DNA of 64,000 bases. Origin: Amphritea opalescens (GTDB lineage Bacteria > Pseudomonadota > Gammaproteobacteria > Pseudomonadales > Balneatricaceae). Where the stretch lies: contig NZ_RQXW01000005.1 in the NCBI RefSeq assembly GCF_003957515.1, forward strand, positions 186,001-250,000. Reading direction: 5' to 3'. A model generated the notes under the pieces. It was not told the DNA's origin and made no database searches. It worked only from the letters and a program-made list of their open reading frames with translations. The position numbers were made by a program, and so were the translations under genes. Shown in pieces: positions 8,189 to 17,567 of this stretch. Positions within the stretch are counted from its first letter, which is position 1, and the number at the start of each line of letters is the position of its first letter.

Positions 8189-10432
8189 ATGAAATTCTTT
8201 GCTACCTGCCCTAAGGGGCTGGAGCCTGTTCTATTTGATGAACTTAAGGCCCTGAATGTTGAAGCGCCAAAGCAAACCTTGGCGGGTGTGTATTTTTCCG
8301 GCGGTCTTGAAGCCGCTTATCGTGCCTGTTTATGGTCGCGGGTGGCTAACCGTGTCCTATTTGAGTTGCACCGCTGTCCGGCTGAAACTGCCGAGGCTCT
8401 TTATCGCGGCGTTCAGGAAGTTAAGTGGTTGGAACATATGCGCCCTGAGGGGACGCTGATCATCGACTTTACCGGCCAGTCTGAAGGTATTAACCATAGC
8501 CGCTTCGGCGCGCAGAAGGTTAAGGATGCCATTGTTGACCAGATTCGGGACGAAACGGGGCGTCGGCCCTCGGTTGATCGTCAGAAGCCTGATCTGCGGG
8601 TGAATGTTCACCTGCAACGAGGAGAGGCGACGATTGCCGTGGATATTTCCGGTGATAGTTTGCATCGACGGGGTTACCGCCTGCAGTCCGGTGCAGCGCC
8701 GATGAAAGAAAACCTTGCTGCAGCACTGCTGTACCGTTGTGGCTGGCCGGAGAAGGCCGCTCAGGGGCAGGCGTTGCTCGATCCTATGTGTGGCTCCGGC
8801 ACCTTGTTGATTGAAGGTGTGCTGATGGCTGCGGACATTGCGCCAGGCTTGTTGCGGCGTGATTTTGGCTTTACCTATTGGACGCAGCACAATAACGTTC
8901 TTTGGCAGGAGCTGTTGGCAGAAGCACAAGCGCGGCGTGAAGCGGGGTTGAAGCAGGTGAGTAGCCGGTTCGAAGGTTTTGATGCGGACGCTAAGGTACT
9001 GAGTATCGCGCGGGATAATGCTCGCCGTGCCGGTGTTGAGAGTTTGATTCATTTGGAGCGCCGTGAATTATCACGTTTGTCACATCCCGCTATCGATAGT
9101 GCTGGTTTAGTGCTAACGAATCCGCCCTATGGCGAGCGTCTAGGGGACGAACCAACACTGTTCTTCCTGTATCAGCATTTAGGTGAGCGCTTAAAAGCGG
9201 AGTTTGCCGGTTGGCAAGCGGCGGTGTTTACCGGTAATCCTGAGCTGTGCAAGATGATGAAGCTGGCAGCGGATAAAACCTATAAATTATATAACGGTGC
9301 TATCCCAAGCCAGCTGCAAATTTTTAATATTCGTGCGCGAACCGAAGCTGAGGTCGCGCCCCGTCAATCGGTAGCCGCCCCTTCTGTTTCTAGCCCTGTT
9401 GCTAATCCTGTCGCTACCCCCATCGCTAAACCTGAGGTTGAGGCGGTCGTTGAACCAGAAGTTGCCCCTGTCGTATTGAGCGATGGTGCGCAGATGCTGG
9501 CTAATCGTTTAAAGAAAAATCTGAAGCAGTTAGCGAAGTGGGCTAAGCGTCAAGATATCAACTGTTATCGACTCTATGATGCCGATCTACCTGAGTATTC
9601 TGCGGCGATAGATATCTATAATGATTGGGTGCATGTGCAAGAGTATCAGGCGCCTAAGAGTGTGGATGTGGTTAAGGCGTTTGCGCGCTTGCAGGAAATC
9701 GTTGCGGTGCTGCCATCGGTGCTGAATATCCCGGCGGACAATATTATTCTCAAGCAGCGTCGGAAGCAGCAGGGGACTAATCAATATGAGAAGCAGGATC
9801 AAACCGAACGCTTTATTGATATCACCGAAGGCGGCTGCCGTATTCTGGTGAACCTCGATGACTATCTCGATACTGGTCTGTTTTTGGATCATCGGCCGAT
9901 CCGTCTGCAGATTCAGCAAGAGGCTAAAGGCAAAGACTTTCTGAATTTGTTTAGTTATACGGGCACTGCTTCATTGCACGCCGCCAAAGGTGGTGCACGA
10001 TCGACTACCAGTATCGACATGTCAGCTACCTATATGAACTGGGCCAAGAAAAACTTCGCGCTGAATGGTTTTGCTGAAGCACGTAACCACTTTTTGCAAG
10101 AAGATTGCATCAAGTGGTTAAAGGCACAGAGAGGCGAGGGTTATGATCTGATCTTTATGGATCCGCCCACATTCTCAAACTCTAAGCGGATGCATGATGT
10201 ATTCGATGTGCAGCGTGATCATGCCGATTTGATTAATCTCGCGATGGGTTTGCTGCGTCCAGAGGGTAAGCTGATTTTCTCCAATAACTATCGTCGTTTT
10301 AAAATTGATCCGGCGCTGGCTGAGCAATATCAGGTGGTTGATATTACCCGTAAAACCATTGATTTGGATTTTAAGCGTAACAGTAAGATCCATCAGTGCT
10401 TCGAGATATCGGCGAAAACACCGACCGAATAG
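8189..10432 (+). CDS. rlmL: Bifunctional 23S rRNA methyltransferase RlmKL (m7G2069/m2G2445)
   Basis: Two fused SAM-dependent methyltransferases that modify 23S rRNA of the large subunit. The 747 residues contain an N-terminal THUMP domain (about 45-150), the RlmL domain with DPMCGSGTLL near residue 197 and the catalytic NPPYGERLG near 311, a flexible Pro/Ala/Val-rich linker (about 384-431), and the RlmK domain with DPPTFSNSKRM near 656. The fused form is the normal gammaproteobacterial arrangement, but the linker is longer and more repetitive than in E. coli (702 residues). The gene stands alone, with its own promoter and terminator. Confidence 0.95.
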   Translation: MKFFATCPKGLEPVLFDELKALNVEAPKQTLAGVYFSGGLEAAYRACLWSRVANRVLFELHRCPAETAEALYRGVQEVKWLEHMRPEGTLIIDFTGQSEGINHSRFGAQKVKDAIVDQIRDETGRRPSVDRQKPDLRVNVHLQRGEATIAVDISGDSLHRRGYRLQSGAAPMKENLAAALLYRCGWPEKAAQGQALLDPMCGSGTLLIEGVLMAADIAPGLLRRDFGFTYWTQHNNVLWQELLAEAQARREAGLKQVSSRFEGFDADAKVLSIARDNARRAGVESLIHLERRELSRLSHPAIDSAGLVLTNPPYGERLGDEPTLFFLYQHLGERLKAEFAGWQAAVFTGNPELCKMMKLAADKTYKLYNGAIPSQLQIFNIRARTEAEVAPRQSVAAPSVSSPVANPVATPIAKPEVEAVVEPEVAPVVLSDGAQMLANRLKKNLKQLAKWAKRQDINCYRLYDADLPEYSAAIDIYNDWVHVQEYQAPKSVDVVKAFARLQEIVAVLPSVLNIPADNIILKQRRKQQGTNQYEKQDQTERFIDITEGGCRILVNLDDYLDTGLFLDHRPIRLQIQQEAKGKDFLNLFSYTGTASLHAAKGGARSTTSIDMSATYMNWAKKNFALNGFAEARNHFLQEDCIKWLKAQRGEGYDLIFMDPPTFSNSKRMHDVFDVQRDHADLINLAMGLLRPEGKLIFSNNYRRFKIDPALAEQYQVVDITRKTIDLDFKRNSKIHQCFEISAKTPTE

Positions 10433-10470
10433 GGTTGAGTCTTTTGTTGCTCTCAAATCACGTTATATTA

Positions 10471-10497
10471 AAAGCCACCGCGAGGTGGTTTTTTTTG
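10471..10497 (+). terminator. Intrinsic terminator of rlmKL
   Basis: A GCCACC (10474-10479) / GGTGGT (10484-10489) stem around a GCGA tetraloop is followed immediately by a run of eight T. Confidence 0.9.
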
Positions 10498-10534
10498 GGG
10501 CGCTGTTCTGCTTATAGTTGGTGCGTCTAAGAAG

Positions 10535-10551
10535 TTGGCATGGACTCTGCT
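10535..10551 (+). promoter_or_regulatory. Sigma-54 (-24/-12) promoter of the ammonium transporter gene
   Basis: TTGGCATGGACTCTGCT matches the sigma-54 consensus YTGGCACGRNNNTTGCW at all specified bases except two. It has the invariant GG and GC separated by ten bases. Transcription would start near 10562, giving a leader of about 170 bases. TTGGTGC at 10518-10524 could be half of an NtrC site, but no full site is evident. Confidence 0.75.
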
Positions 10552-10730
10552 TAATATAATGCGCATTTTTGGAGCGATTTTGGCTATTATCGATAAAGTC
10601 CTGTATCTGTGCTGGGTATAGGGGTTATTGCCAGCATCCAAAACTATTCTAATAAATCTATAACGCACCATTTAAGAGCCTTATATAATTTTTGGCTTTA
10701 TATGGGTGCGTAATTCGGCAGGAGATCTCC

Positions 10731-11939
10731 GTGGAAAGCGTTAATAGTGCTGTAGAAACACTGGTTCAGAGTTCAAATACGTTGTTTATTCTGATGGGGG
10801 CGATCATGGTGTTCGCCATGCATGCAGGCTTTGCCTTTCTTGAAGTCGGCACAGTGCGTCAGAAAAACCAGGTCAATGCGCTGGTTAAAATCATGACGGA
10901 TTTTGGTTTTTCGGCGGTGGCTTATTTTTTTATTGGTTATTGGGTGGCTTACGATGTGACGTTTTTCCAAGATGCGGAGACGTTGGCGCAGAGAAATGGC
11001 TATGAGCTCGTTAAGTTTTTCTTTCTGTTAACCTTTGCAGCAGCGATTCCGGCCATTGTGTCGGGAGGGATCGCTGAGCGTGCACGTTTTTGGCCTTTCT
11101 TGATTGCTTCTACCTTGATCGTGGCCTTTGTCTATCCGTTTTTTGAAGGGATTATTTGGAACGGAAATTATGGCGTGCAGGATTGGCTGGCGGCTACTTT
11201 CGGAGCGCCTTTTCATGACTTTGCCGGATCGGTTGTTGTTCATGGTGTTGGTGGCTGGTTAGGGCTGGTCGCGGTGATAATGTTAGGCATTCGTAAAGGG
11301 CGCTATCGTGCGGGTAAGTTAGTGGCGTTTCCACCGTCGAACATTCCTTTTCTAGCGCTCGGTGCCTGGATTCTATGTATCGGTTGGTTTGGTTTTAATG
11401 TGATGTCGGCGCAAACCTTAGAGGGGATTTCTGGGTTAGTTGCGGTGAACAGTTTGATGGCTATGGTCGGCGGTATTATTGTGTCATTGCTGCTCGGTAA
11501 GAATGACCCAGGGTTTATACATAACGGCCCGTTAGCAGGGTTGGTGGCGATCTGTGCTGGTTCGGATATTGTCCATCCTATTGGTGCGTTAATGATTGGT
11601 GGGGTTGCTGGAGGGTTGTTTGTTTGGATGTTTACCATCGTGCAGAATCGTTGGAAGATCGATGATGTGCTAGGTGTGTGGCCTTTGCACGGCCTGTGTG
11701 GTGCCTGGGGTGGTATTGCTGCGGGTATCTTTGGCTCAGCGTCGCTGGGTGGTTTGGGTGGCGTGAGCCTGCTGTCACAAATTGCCGGAACAGGAATGGG
11801 GATTGCGGTTGCGTTGATTGGCGGTGGTGTTGTCTATGGCGGCTTGAAAATTGTGATGGGGCTGCGGCTTGATGAAGAAGATGAATTTAATGGTGCCGAT
11901 CTTTCTATTCATAAAATTGAATCGATATCGGAAGATTAA
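10731..11939 (+). CDS. amt: Ammonium transporter, Amt family
   Basis: Inner-membrane ammonium channel/transporter of about 402 residues with eleven expected transmembrane segments. The pore residues are present: the Asp of FHDFAGS (about residue 161) followed by the first pore His in VVVHGVGG, and the second twin His in WPLHGLCGAWGG. The C-terminus is acidic (DEEDEF). The start is taken as GTG at 10731, preceded by AGGAG at 10720-10724; an upstream in-frame ATG at 10692 lacks such a site. Unlike the usual pair there is no glnK next to it. A sigma-54 promoter upstream points to nitrogen (NtrC) control. Confidence 0.92.
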   Translation: MESVNSAVETLVQSSNTLFILMGAIMVFAMHAGFAFLEVGTVRQKNQVNALVKIMTDFGFSAVAYFFIGYWVAYDVTFFQDAETLAQRNGYELVKFFFLLTFAAAIPAIVSGGIAERARFWPFLIASTLIVAFVYPFFEGIIWNGNYGVQDWLAATFGAPFHDFAGSVVVHGVGGWLGLVAVIMLGIRKGRYRAGKLVAFPPSNIPFLALGAWILCIGWFGFNVMSAQTLEGISGLVAVNSLMAMVGGIIVSLLLGKNDPGFIHNGPLAGLVAICAGSDIVHPIGALMIGGVAGGLFVWMFTIVQNRWKIDDVLGVWPLHGLCGAWGGIAAGIFGSASLGGLGGVSLLSQIAGTGMGIAVALIGGGVVYGGLKIVMGLRLDEEDEFNGADLSIHKIESISED

Positions 11940-11982
11940 CCTGAGGTAGTTAGATCGCAAGATCTGTCCTATTGCTTCACCC

Positions 11983-12008
11983 AAAAAACTAGGCTTGCCT
12001 AGTTTTTT
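11983..12008. terminator. Bidirectional terminator after amt
   Basis: A perfect 12-bp inverted repeat, AAAAAACTAGGC (11983-11994) and GCCTAGTTTTTT (11997-12008), gives a strong hairpin with a T-run on both strands. Confidence 0.9.
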
Positions 12009-12227
12009 GCGTTTTGTGGTGTTGTTTTATTATCTGTTGGATTGTCTGCTGGCTTATCTTTTTTGTCGGCGCTACTAGGGGAGGGAGTGTTAAAGGTATG
12101 ATTGAAGGGAGTTGTTAGCCGCTTAGGCGTAGAGTGAAAATTTACTGGCAGCTTATCGTTGTTGGAGGTTGTGCTTAAGGATGTTTCCAATGATAGTGCG
12201 ATGGCGTTGGTGTTTAGAGAAGGCATA

Positions 12228-12254
12228 AAAAAAGCCGCAGTGAGCGGCTTTTTT
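12228..12254 (-). terminator. Intrinsic terminator of gltA
   Basis: AGCCGC (12233-12238) and GCGGCT (12244-12249) pair around AGTGA. On the minus strand, A33 to A27 give a T-run directly after the stem, 12 bases downstream of the gltA stop. Confidence 0.9.
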
Positions 12255-12265
12255 GATCTGGCGAT

Positions 12266-13546
12266 TTACTTTTTAGGGTAGTCGCGCTTAACAGGTCCAG
12301 TGTACAGCTGACGTGGACGTCCGATTTTGTTCGGGCTGCTATGGAATTCACTCCAGTGGGAGATCCAGCCAATGGTGCGTGACAACGCGAAAATAACGGT
12401 GAACATGTTAGTTGGAATACCAACCGCTTTCAGGATGATGCCTGAATAGAAATCAACGTTAGGGTACAGTTTACGTTCTACAAAATAAGGATCTTCTAGC
12501 GCAATCTGTTCGAGGCGCTTGGCGATTCTTAGTAGTGGATCGTTCTCGATACCGAGTTCTGCCAGTACTTCGTCGCAGGTCTGCTTCATGACCTTAGCGC
12601 GAGGATCGAAGTTGCGATAAACCCGATGACCAAAGCCCATTAGGCGGAAAGAATCTTCAGGGTCTTTAGCGCGCTGAATGAATTCTTCGATATTGGACTC
12701 ATCACCGATCTCACTCAGCATGGTGAGTACCGCTTCGTTGGCACCGCCGTGAGCAGGGCCCCAAAGTGCAGCAATACCCGCAGAGATACAGGCGAATGGG
12801 TTAGCGCCTGAAGAGCCAGCTAGGCGTACAGTAGAGGTTGAAGCGTTTTGCTCATGATCGGCATGTAACAGGAAGATCTTATCCATGGCTTTTGCCAGAG
12901 TAGGATTGGTTACATAATCAGAGCAAGGGTTGCCAAACATCATCTGCAGGAAGTTATCGGCATAATCCAGATCGTTACGTGGATACTGGAAAGGTTGGCC
13001 GATGCTGTATTTGTAACACATCGCTGCAATCGTTGGCATCTTCGCAATTAAGCGGTAAGCGCAGACTTCGCGGTGATGGGCATCATCGATATCGAGAGAG
13101 TCGTGATAGAAAGCAGACAGGGCGCCAACAACGCCGACCATGATAGCCATTGGGTGGGCATCGCGACGGAAGCCGTTAAAGAAATGAAGCATCTGTTCGT
13201 GAACCATGGTGTGGTTCTTAACAGTGTCTACAAATGTTTGCTTTTGTTCAGGAGTTGGTAATTCACCATTCAACAGCAGGAAGCATACTTCTAGGTAGTC
13301 GGAGTTCTCTGCTAATTGTTCAATGGGGTAACCGCCGTGCAGTAGAACGCCTTTGCCGCCATCGATATAGGTAATAGCGGAATCACAAGCCGCGGTAGAA
13401 ACAAAGCCTGGGTCGTAAGTGAACAGGCCTTTACCAGTCAGTGCGCGAACATCAATAACATCAGGTCCCATGGTACCGGTGTAGACTGGTAATTCGAAAA
13501 CCTCGTCGATGCCGTCGACTGTTAAGCGTGCTTTTTTGTCAGCCAT
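12266..13546 (-). CDS. gltA: Citrate synthase
   Basis: Condenses acetyl-CoA with oxaloacetate to citrate at the entry of the TCA cycle. The 426 residues match the length of the hexameric, NADH-sensitive type II enzyme of gram-negative bacteria. The catalytic regions [12 protein letters not shown] and [14 protein letters not shown] carry the two active histidines, and the Asp/Arg-bearing end reads [14 protein letters not shown]. The start ATG has AGGAGCC upstream. It is divergent from sdhC, with a 515-base control region between them. Confidence 0.97.
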   Translation of the reverse strand: MADKKARLTVDGIDEVFELPVYTGTMGPDVIDVRALTGKGLFTYDPGFVSTAACDSAITYIDGGKGVLLHGGYPIEQLAENSDYLEVCFLLLNGELPTPEQKQTFVDTVKNHTMVHEQMLHFFNGFRRDAHPMAIMVGVVGALSAFYHDSLDIDDAHHREVCAYRLIAKMPTIAAMCYKYSIGQPFQYPRNDLDYADNFLQMMFGNPCSDYVTNPTLAKAMDKIFLLHADHEQNASTSTVRLAGSSGANPFACISAGIAALWGPAHGGANEAVLTMLSEIGDESNIEEFIQRAKDPEDSFRLMGFGHRVYRNFDPRAKVMKQTCDEVLAELGIENDPLLRIAKRLEQIALEDPYFVERKLYPNVDFYSGIILKAVGIPTNMFTVIFALSRTIGWISHWSEFHSSPNKIGRPRQLYTGPVKRDYPKK

Positions 13547-13656
13547 TATAGGCTCCTATCATTTCTGTTTAATCTGAATGACTTTATAAATTGTAGTAAG
13601 AGTATTTATTGCCACAGCAGGGTTTGCAGTTAATCCTGTCAGCGTTTAGCCCTTAA

Positions 13657-13675
13657 TAGAGTTAGTTAAACTCTA
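13657..13675 (-). promoter_or_regulatory. Hairpin in the gltA 5' leader
   Basis: A perfect 7-bp inverted repeat, TAGAGTT (13657-13663) and AACTCTA (13669-13675), with a 5-base loop sits about 110 bases upstream of the gltA ATG, inside the leader predicted from the promoter at 13706-13733. It could be a protein operator or an RNA hairpin affecting gltA. Confidence 0.45.
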
Positions 13676-13705
13676 AAGGTGCATAGCTCATTACAGGACC
13701 CTGAC

Positions 13706-13733
13706 ACTATAGTGAGTTGAATCTGTTTGTCAA
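13706..13733 (-). promoter_or_regulatory. Sigma-70 promoter of gltA
   Basis: Read on the minus strand, TTGACA (13733-13728) and TATAGT (13711-13706) are separated by 16 bases. The -35 is perfect and the -10 near consensus. It predicts a leader of about 150 bases. Confidence 0.75.
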
Positions 13734-13901
13734 TTCAATTGCGCTCCCATTTATTGCATTGCAGCAATGTCCTAAGCCGTTGTAATTAGGTACTAACAGG
13801 AAATTTAAATTAGCTGAATAATCATTTGGTTGTAGGTGGTTAAACCTACTTATTCAACCATTCGAATACTAGACAATAGACGTAGAAACCGTGTTGGTTA
13901 A

Positions 13902-13929
13902 TTGTATTGCGGCGATTTACTGGTATACT
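13902..13929 (+). promoter_or_regulatory. Extended -10 promoter of sdhCDAB
   Basis: TTGTAT (13902-13907) and TATACT (13924-13929) are separated by 16 bases, and TGG directly before the -10 makes it an extended -10 element. The predicted leader of about 125 bases before the sdhC GTG contains short CTCG/CGAG and GCCC/GGGC stems. Confidence 0.65.
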
Positions 13930-14061
13930 CCTTTTCCAGCTTGCATTGCTCATTTCGGGATGGGGTGCAGGCTCGGACCGAGGTACTTATCTTTGTCTTT
14001 GTACACTACCTTTAACAACCTGGCCCTGCAATTGGGCTTAACATAAGTGTGAACAAGAGCC

Positions 14062-14439
14062 GTGAACGAGAAAAGACCCGTAAACTTAGATCTACGAACT
14101 ATTAAACAGCCACTTCCGGCTATCACTTCCATACTGCACCGTGCGACGGGGCTAGCGTTGTTTTTTGGCGCTTTCTTCATGCTCTATGCACTTGGAATGT
14201 CTCTTGAATCTGAGCAAGGCTTTGAAGCCGCTGCACAGATGTTGACTGAGAGCTTCTTTGCGAAGTTGATTGCGTGGGGATTGGTTTCAGCGTTGCTGTA
14301 TCACTTCTTTGCCGGTATCAAACATCTGGTAATGGATTTTGGTTATTGCGAAGAGTTAGACACTGCGGGAATTGCTGCCAAAGCAACTTTGGCAATCTCT
14401 GCTGTTTCTATTCTGCTAGCAGGAGTATGGATATGGTAA
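14062..14439 (+). CDS. sdhC: Succinate dehydrogenase cytochrome b556 subunit
   Basis: Membrane anchor of complex II that helps bind heme b and ubiquinone. The 125 residues start with a GTG at 14062 giving MNEKRPVNLDL. The family motifs SILHRATG (about 30-37) and HFFAGIKHLVMD carry the heme-region histidines, and there are three transmembrane helices. Its stop overlaps the sdhD start. First gene of sdhCDAB. Confidence 0.93.
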   Translation: MNEKRPVNLDLRTIKQPLPAITSILHRATGLALFFGAFFMLYALGMSLESEQGFEAAAQMLTESFFAKLIAWGLVSALLYHFFAGIKHLVMDFGYCEELDTAGIAAKATLAISAVSILLAGVWIW

Positions 14440-14780
14440 CTTCAATTACAAGTTTTGGCCGAAGCGGGCTATACGACTGGATGATCCAGCGTGTAACTGC
14501 TGTCGTGCTGCTTGCATTTACAGTCTTTATGATGGGCTACATGCTGTTGACTCCAGATTTGGATTATCAGCAGTGGAGTGCGTTGTTCGAATGTACGTCA
14601 ATGCGTATTTTTACGTTGCTAGCGTTGCTGTCTATGGCGTCTCACGCCTGGATTGGCATGTGGTCAATTTCGACTGACTACATTAAGCCAACCGGCATTC
14701 GCTTCTTATTTCAGGCCTTTTGCGGTCTGTTGACGTTTATATACGTCGTTTGGGGCATTCAGATTCTGTGGGGAGTGTAA
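14433..14780 (+). CDS. sdhD: Succinate dehydrogenase hydrophobic membrane anchor subunit
   Basis: Second membrane anchor of complex II, 115 residues and three transmembrane helices. The N-terminus [20 protein letters not shown] is characteristic. Two ATGs lie close together (14427, 14433). AGGAG at 14421-14425 is correctly spaced only for 14433, so that start is chosen; it overlaps the sdhC stop. SHAWIGMW contains the expected heme-side His. One base separates the stop from sdhA. Confidence 0.92.
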   Translation: MVTSITSFGRSGLYDWMIQRVTAVVLLAFTVFMMGYMLLTPDLDYQQWSALFECTSMRIFTLLALLSMASHAWIGMWSISTDYIKPTGIRFLFQAFCGLLTFIYVVWGIQILWGV

Positions 14781-14781
14781 G

Positions 14782-16557
14782 ATGAGCAGCAAGATACGTA
14801 CGCTGACTTTTGACGGTATTGTGATTGGTGGTGGCGGCGCCGGTATGCGCGCTGCACTGCAATTGGCCCAAGGTGGCTTAAATACCGCATGTATTACAAA
14901 AGTATTTCCAACCCGTTCGCACACTGTATCGGCGCAGGGTGGTATCACCTGTGCGATTGCAAGTGTTGATCCGAACGATGACTGGCGCTGGCATATGTAC
15001 GATACCGTTAAAGGTTCCGATTATATCGGTGACCAAGACGCTATTGAGTACATGTGTTCTGTTGGCCCTCAGGCGGTATATGAGCTAGACCATATGGGTA
15101 TGCCATTCTCCCGTACTGAAGAAGGCCGCATCTACCAACGTCCGTTTGGTGGTCAGTCTAAAAACTTTGGTGAGGGCGGTCAGGCTGCTCGTACCTGTGC
15201 TGCAGCTGACCGTACCGGTCACGCATTGCTGCACACGCTTTATCAGGCGAACATGAAAGCCGGTACTACCTTTCTGAATGAATGGTATGCGGTCGATCTG
15301 GTAAAGAATAAAGATGGCGCTGTTGTTGGTGTTATCGCTATCTGTATCGAAACGGGCGAAACCGTTTACGTGAAAGCAAAAGCGACGGTGCTTGCAACCG
15401 GCGGTGCTGGACGTATTTTCCAATCAACTACCAATGCTCTGATCAATACCGGTGACGGTATGGGTATGTCTCTGCGTGCGGGTGTGCCTGCGCAGGATAT
15501 GGAGATGTGGCAGTTCCACCCAACTGGTATTGCTGGTGCGGGTGTATTGGTAACTGAAGGTTGTCGTGGTGAAGGTGGTTACTTAGTCAATAAAGACGGT
15601 GAACGCTTCATGGAGCGCTATGCGCCCAACGCGAAAGACCTAGCAGGCCGTGACGTTGTTGCACGTTCTATGGTTCTAGAGATTTTGGCTGGCCGTGGTT
15701 GTGGTGAAAATGGCGATCATGTATTCCTGAAATTGGATCATCTGGGTGAGGAAGTGTTGCACTCCCGTCTACCTGGTATCTGTGAGCTGTCTAAAACCTT
15801 TGCTCATGCAGATCCGGTTAAAGAGCCTGTGCCTGTTGTACCGACTTGTCACTACCAGATGGGTGGCGTTGCTACCAATGTTGGTGGTCAGGCAATTGGT
15901 CGTGATGCCAATGGTAATGATGAAATCATTGATGGCCTGTTTGCTTGTGGTGAAGTGGCTTGTGTATCGGTTCACGGTGCTAACCGCTTAGGTGGTAACT
16001 CACTGCTTGATCTGGTTGTCTTTGGTCGTGCTGCGGGTATTCAGATCGAGAAGCAGATGGCTGAAGGCTATGCTGTTGATGATGCGACTGAGTCTGATAT
16101 TGAACAAGCGATGGCTCGTCTGAATCGTCTGAACAATTCTACCGGTGGTGAGCGTGTTTCTGAGGTTCGTGCTGATCTTCAGAAAACCATGCAGCTGTAC
16201 TTCGGCGTATTCCGCGAAGGCGAAAGCATGGAGAAAGGTCTAGAGATGTTGAAAGATCTTCGTAAGCGTGTTGCTAATCTGCACCTTGAAGATAAGTCTC
16301 AGTCTTTCAATACTGCACGCATCGAAGCGCTTGAGTTGGAAAACCTGATGGAAGTTGCTGAAGCAACGGCTATCGCTGCATTGACACGGACAGAAAGTCG
16401 CGGTGCTCACGCCCGTAACGATTACACTGAACGTGATGATGTTAACTGGTTGTGCCACTCAATGTTTGATCCGAAGACCAAAGAGATCACTAAGCGTGAT
16501 GTAAACTTTGCTCCGAAGACCATGGATGCATTTCCACCAAAAGTTCGAACTTACTAA
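14782..16557 (+). CDS. sdhA: Succinate dehydrogenase flavoprotein subunit
   Basis: Catalytic FAD subunit oxidising succinate to fumarate. The 591 residues have an N-terminal FAD-binding IGGGGAGM, the flavinylated histidine H47 in [11 protein letters not shown], the substrate region QFHPTGIAG, and the C-terminal helical domain with [12 protein letters not shown]. Length and order match E. coli SdhA. Codon use is strongly biased, as in a highly expressed gene. Confidence 0.97.
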   Translation: MSSKIRTLTFDGIVIGGGGAGMRAALQLAQGGLNTACITKVFPTRSHTVSAQGGITCAIASVDPNDDWRWHMYDTVKGSDYIGDQDAIEYMCSVGPQAVYELDHMGMPFSRTEEGRIYQRPFGGQSKNFGEGGQAARTCAAADRTGHALLHTLYQANMKAGTTFLNEWYAVDLVKNKDGAVVGVIAICIETGETVYVKAKATVLATGGAGRIFQSTTNALINTGDGMGMSLRAGVPAQDMEMWQFHPTGIAGAGVLVTEGCRGEGGYLVNKDGERFMERYAPNAKDLAGRDVVARSMVLEILAGRGCGENGDHVFLKLDHLGEEVLHSRLPGICELSKTFAHADPVKEPVPVVPTCHYQMGGVATNVGGQAIGRDANGNDEIIDGLFACGEVACVSVHGANRLGGNSLLDLVVFGRAAGIQIEKQMAEGYAVDDATESDIEQAMARLNRLNNSTGGERVSEVRADLQKTMQLYFGVFREGESMEKGLEMLKDLRKRVANLHLEDKSQSFNTARIEALELENLMEVAEATAIAALTRTESRGAHARNDYTERDDVNWLCHSMFDPKTKEITKRDVNFAPKTMDAFPPKVRTY

Positions 16558-16569
16558 GGGGTTGTTACG

Positions 16570-17274
16570 ATGCTGGTAAGTGTATATCGCTATAATCCTG
16601 AGATTGATGATGCGCCTTACATGCAGGATATCCATATTGATATCCCAGGTGGTAAGGACATCATGGTACTGGATCTGCTACAACTGCTGAAAGACAAAGA
16701 TCCGACGTTAGGATATCGTCGTTCATGTCGTGAAGGTGTTTGTGGCTCAGATGGTATGAACATGAACGGCCTTAATGGTCTGGCATGTATCACGCCTTTA
16801 TCTGATGTTGTTGAAAGTGACAAGTTAGTGTTGCGTCCGTTGCCGGGTCTTCCGGTTATTCGTGACCTTGTTGTCGATATGACTCAGTTCTACACGCAAT
16901 ACGAAAAGATCAAACCATTCCTGCTCAACGATACGCCGCCGCCGGCTATCGAGCGTCTTCAGTCGCCAGAAGAGCGTGCTGAGATAGATGGTCTGTATGA
17001 ATGTATTCTGTGTGCCTGCTGTTCTACGGCGTGTCCATCTTTCTGGTGGAACCCTGACAAGTTTATCGGTCCGTCTGGTTTGCTCCAGGCTTATCGCTTC
17101 TTGGCAGATAGCCGTGATACGGCAACGGAGCAACGATTGGCTGAATTGGATGACCCATTCAGTGTGTTCCGCTGCCATAGCATCATGAACTGTGTTGCGG
17201 TTTGTCCTAAGGGACTCAACCCGACCAAGGCAATCGGTAAGATCCGTAACATGTTGCTTGCACAAGCGACCTGA
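16570..17274 (+). CDS. sdhB: Succinate dehydrogenase iron-sulfur subunit
   Basis: Carries electrons from the flavoprotein to the membrane anchors. The 234 residues contain the [2Fe-2S] ligands in SCREGVCGSDG with the following LAC, the [4Fe-4S] ligands in CILCACCSTACP, and the [3Fe-4S] ligands in CHSIMNCVAVCPKGLNP. Last gene of the sdh operon; a strong terminator follows within 12 bases of the stop. Confidence 0.97.
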   Translation: MLVSVYRYNPEIDDAPYMQDIHIDIPGGKDIMVLDLLQLLKDKDPTLGYRRSCREGVCGSDGMNMNGLNGLACITPLSDVVESDKLVLRPLPGLPVIRDLVVDMTQFYTQYEKIKPFLLNDTPPPAIERLQSPEERAEIDGLYECILCACCSTACPSFWWNPDKFIGPSGLLQAYRFLADSRDTATEQRLAELDDPFSVFRCHSIMNCVAVCPKGLNPTKAIGKIRNMLLAQAT

Positions 17275-17280
17275 TTGTCA

Positions 17281-17314
17281 AAAAGGCGGCTCCCAGTGGG
17301 AGCCGCTTTTTTTT
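17281..17314 (+). terminator. Intrinsic terminator of sdhCDAB
   Basis: A perfect 9-bp stem, GCGGCTCCC (17286-17294) and GGGAGCCGC (17298-17306), with an AGT loop and a run of eight T. It separates sdh from suc transcription. Confidence 0.93.
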
Positions 17315-17485
17315 GAGGTTTTTTTGAGTCTAAGGCAAAAGGCTTATATCTGTTTAGTTGGAAAGTTTTTAGAATTCCCTCTGCATTGATATATGAACTA
17401 AGCGTTAAAAAGCGTAGAATCACGTCCGGTATGCGTTGTACCTTTAACAGGGCATATACGTGAGACATAATAAACGGTAACTAAG

Positions 17486-17550
17486 CAGGGGACGGCCTAA
17501 AAGGCCAGTTGGACAGGACGTGGTGCACCTGTGCTTCCAAAGTACCCCTG
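17486..17550 (+). promoter_or_regulatory. Structured three-way-junction leader RNA of sucA
   Basis: The 5' leader folds by eye into a three-way junction. P1 is CAGGGG (17486-17491) with CCCCTG (17545-17550). P2 is GGCCT (17494-17498) with AGGCC (17502-17506) and an AAA loop. P3 is TTGGA (17509-17513) with TCCAA (17536-17540), extended by CAGG (17514-17517) with CCTG (17528-17531). The 3' strand of P1 can instead pair as CCCT (17546-17549) with AGGG (17555-17558), just before the sucA start, so two alternative folds are possible. Conserved RNA motifs upstream of sucA are known in Pseudomonas (sucA-II) and Burkholderiales (sucA). Whether this is the same class needs a covariance-model search. 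Confidence 0.6.
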
Positions 17551-17567
17551 AGCCAGGGTGATCAAGA

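Larger units (their letters stand above)
13547..14061. other. gltA-sdhC divergent control region
   Basis: This 515-base stretch has no gene. It holds the gltA leader and promoter, the sdhC promoter and leader, and about 170 A+T-rich bases between them, where regulators (for example ArcA- or CRP-type proteins) would be expected. No specific operator could be assigned by eye. Confidence 0.7.

Noticed and set aside
8357-9052. 231-codon antisense open frame inside rlmKL
   Set aside because: Opposite to a well-supported gene; explained by codon bias of the sense strand.
11999-12226. 75-codon open frame on the minus strand between gltA and amt terminators
   Set aside because: Its ATG directly follows the poly-T of the gltA terminator with no ribosome site, and the product is low-complexity Thr/Pro/Asn-rich without a recognisable family.
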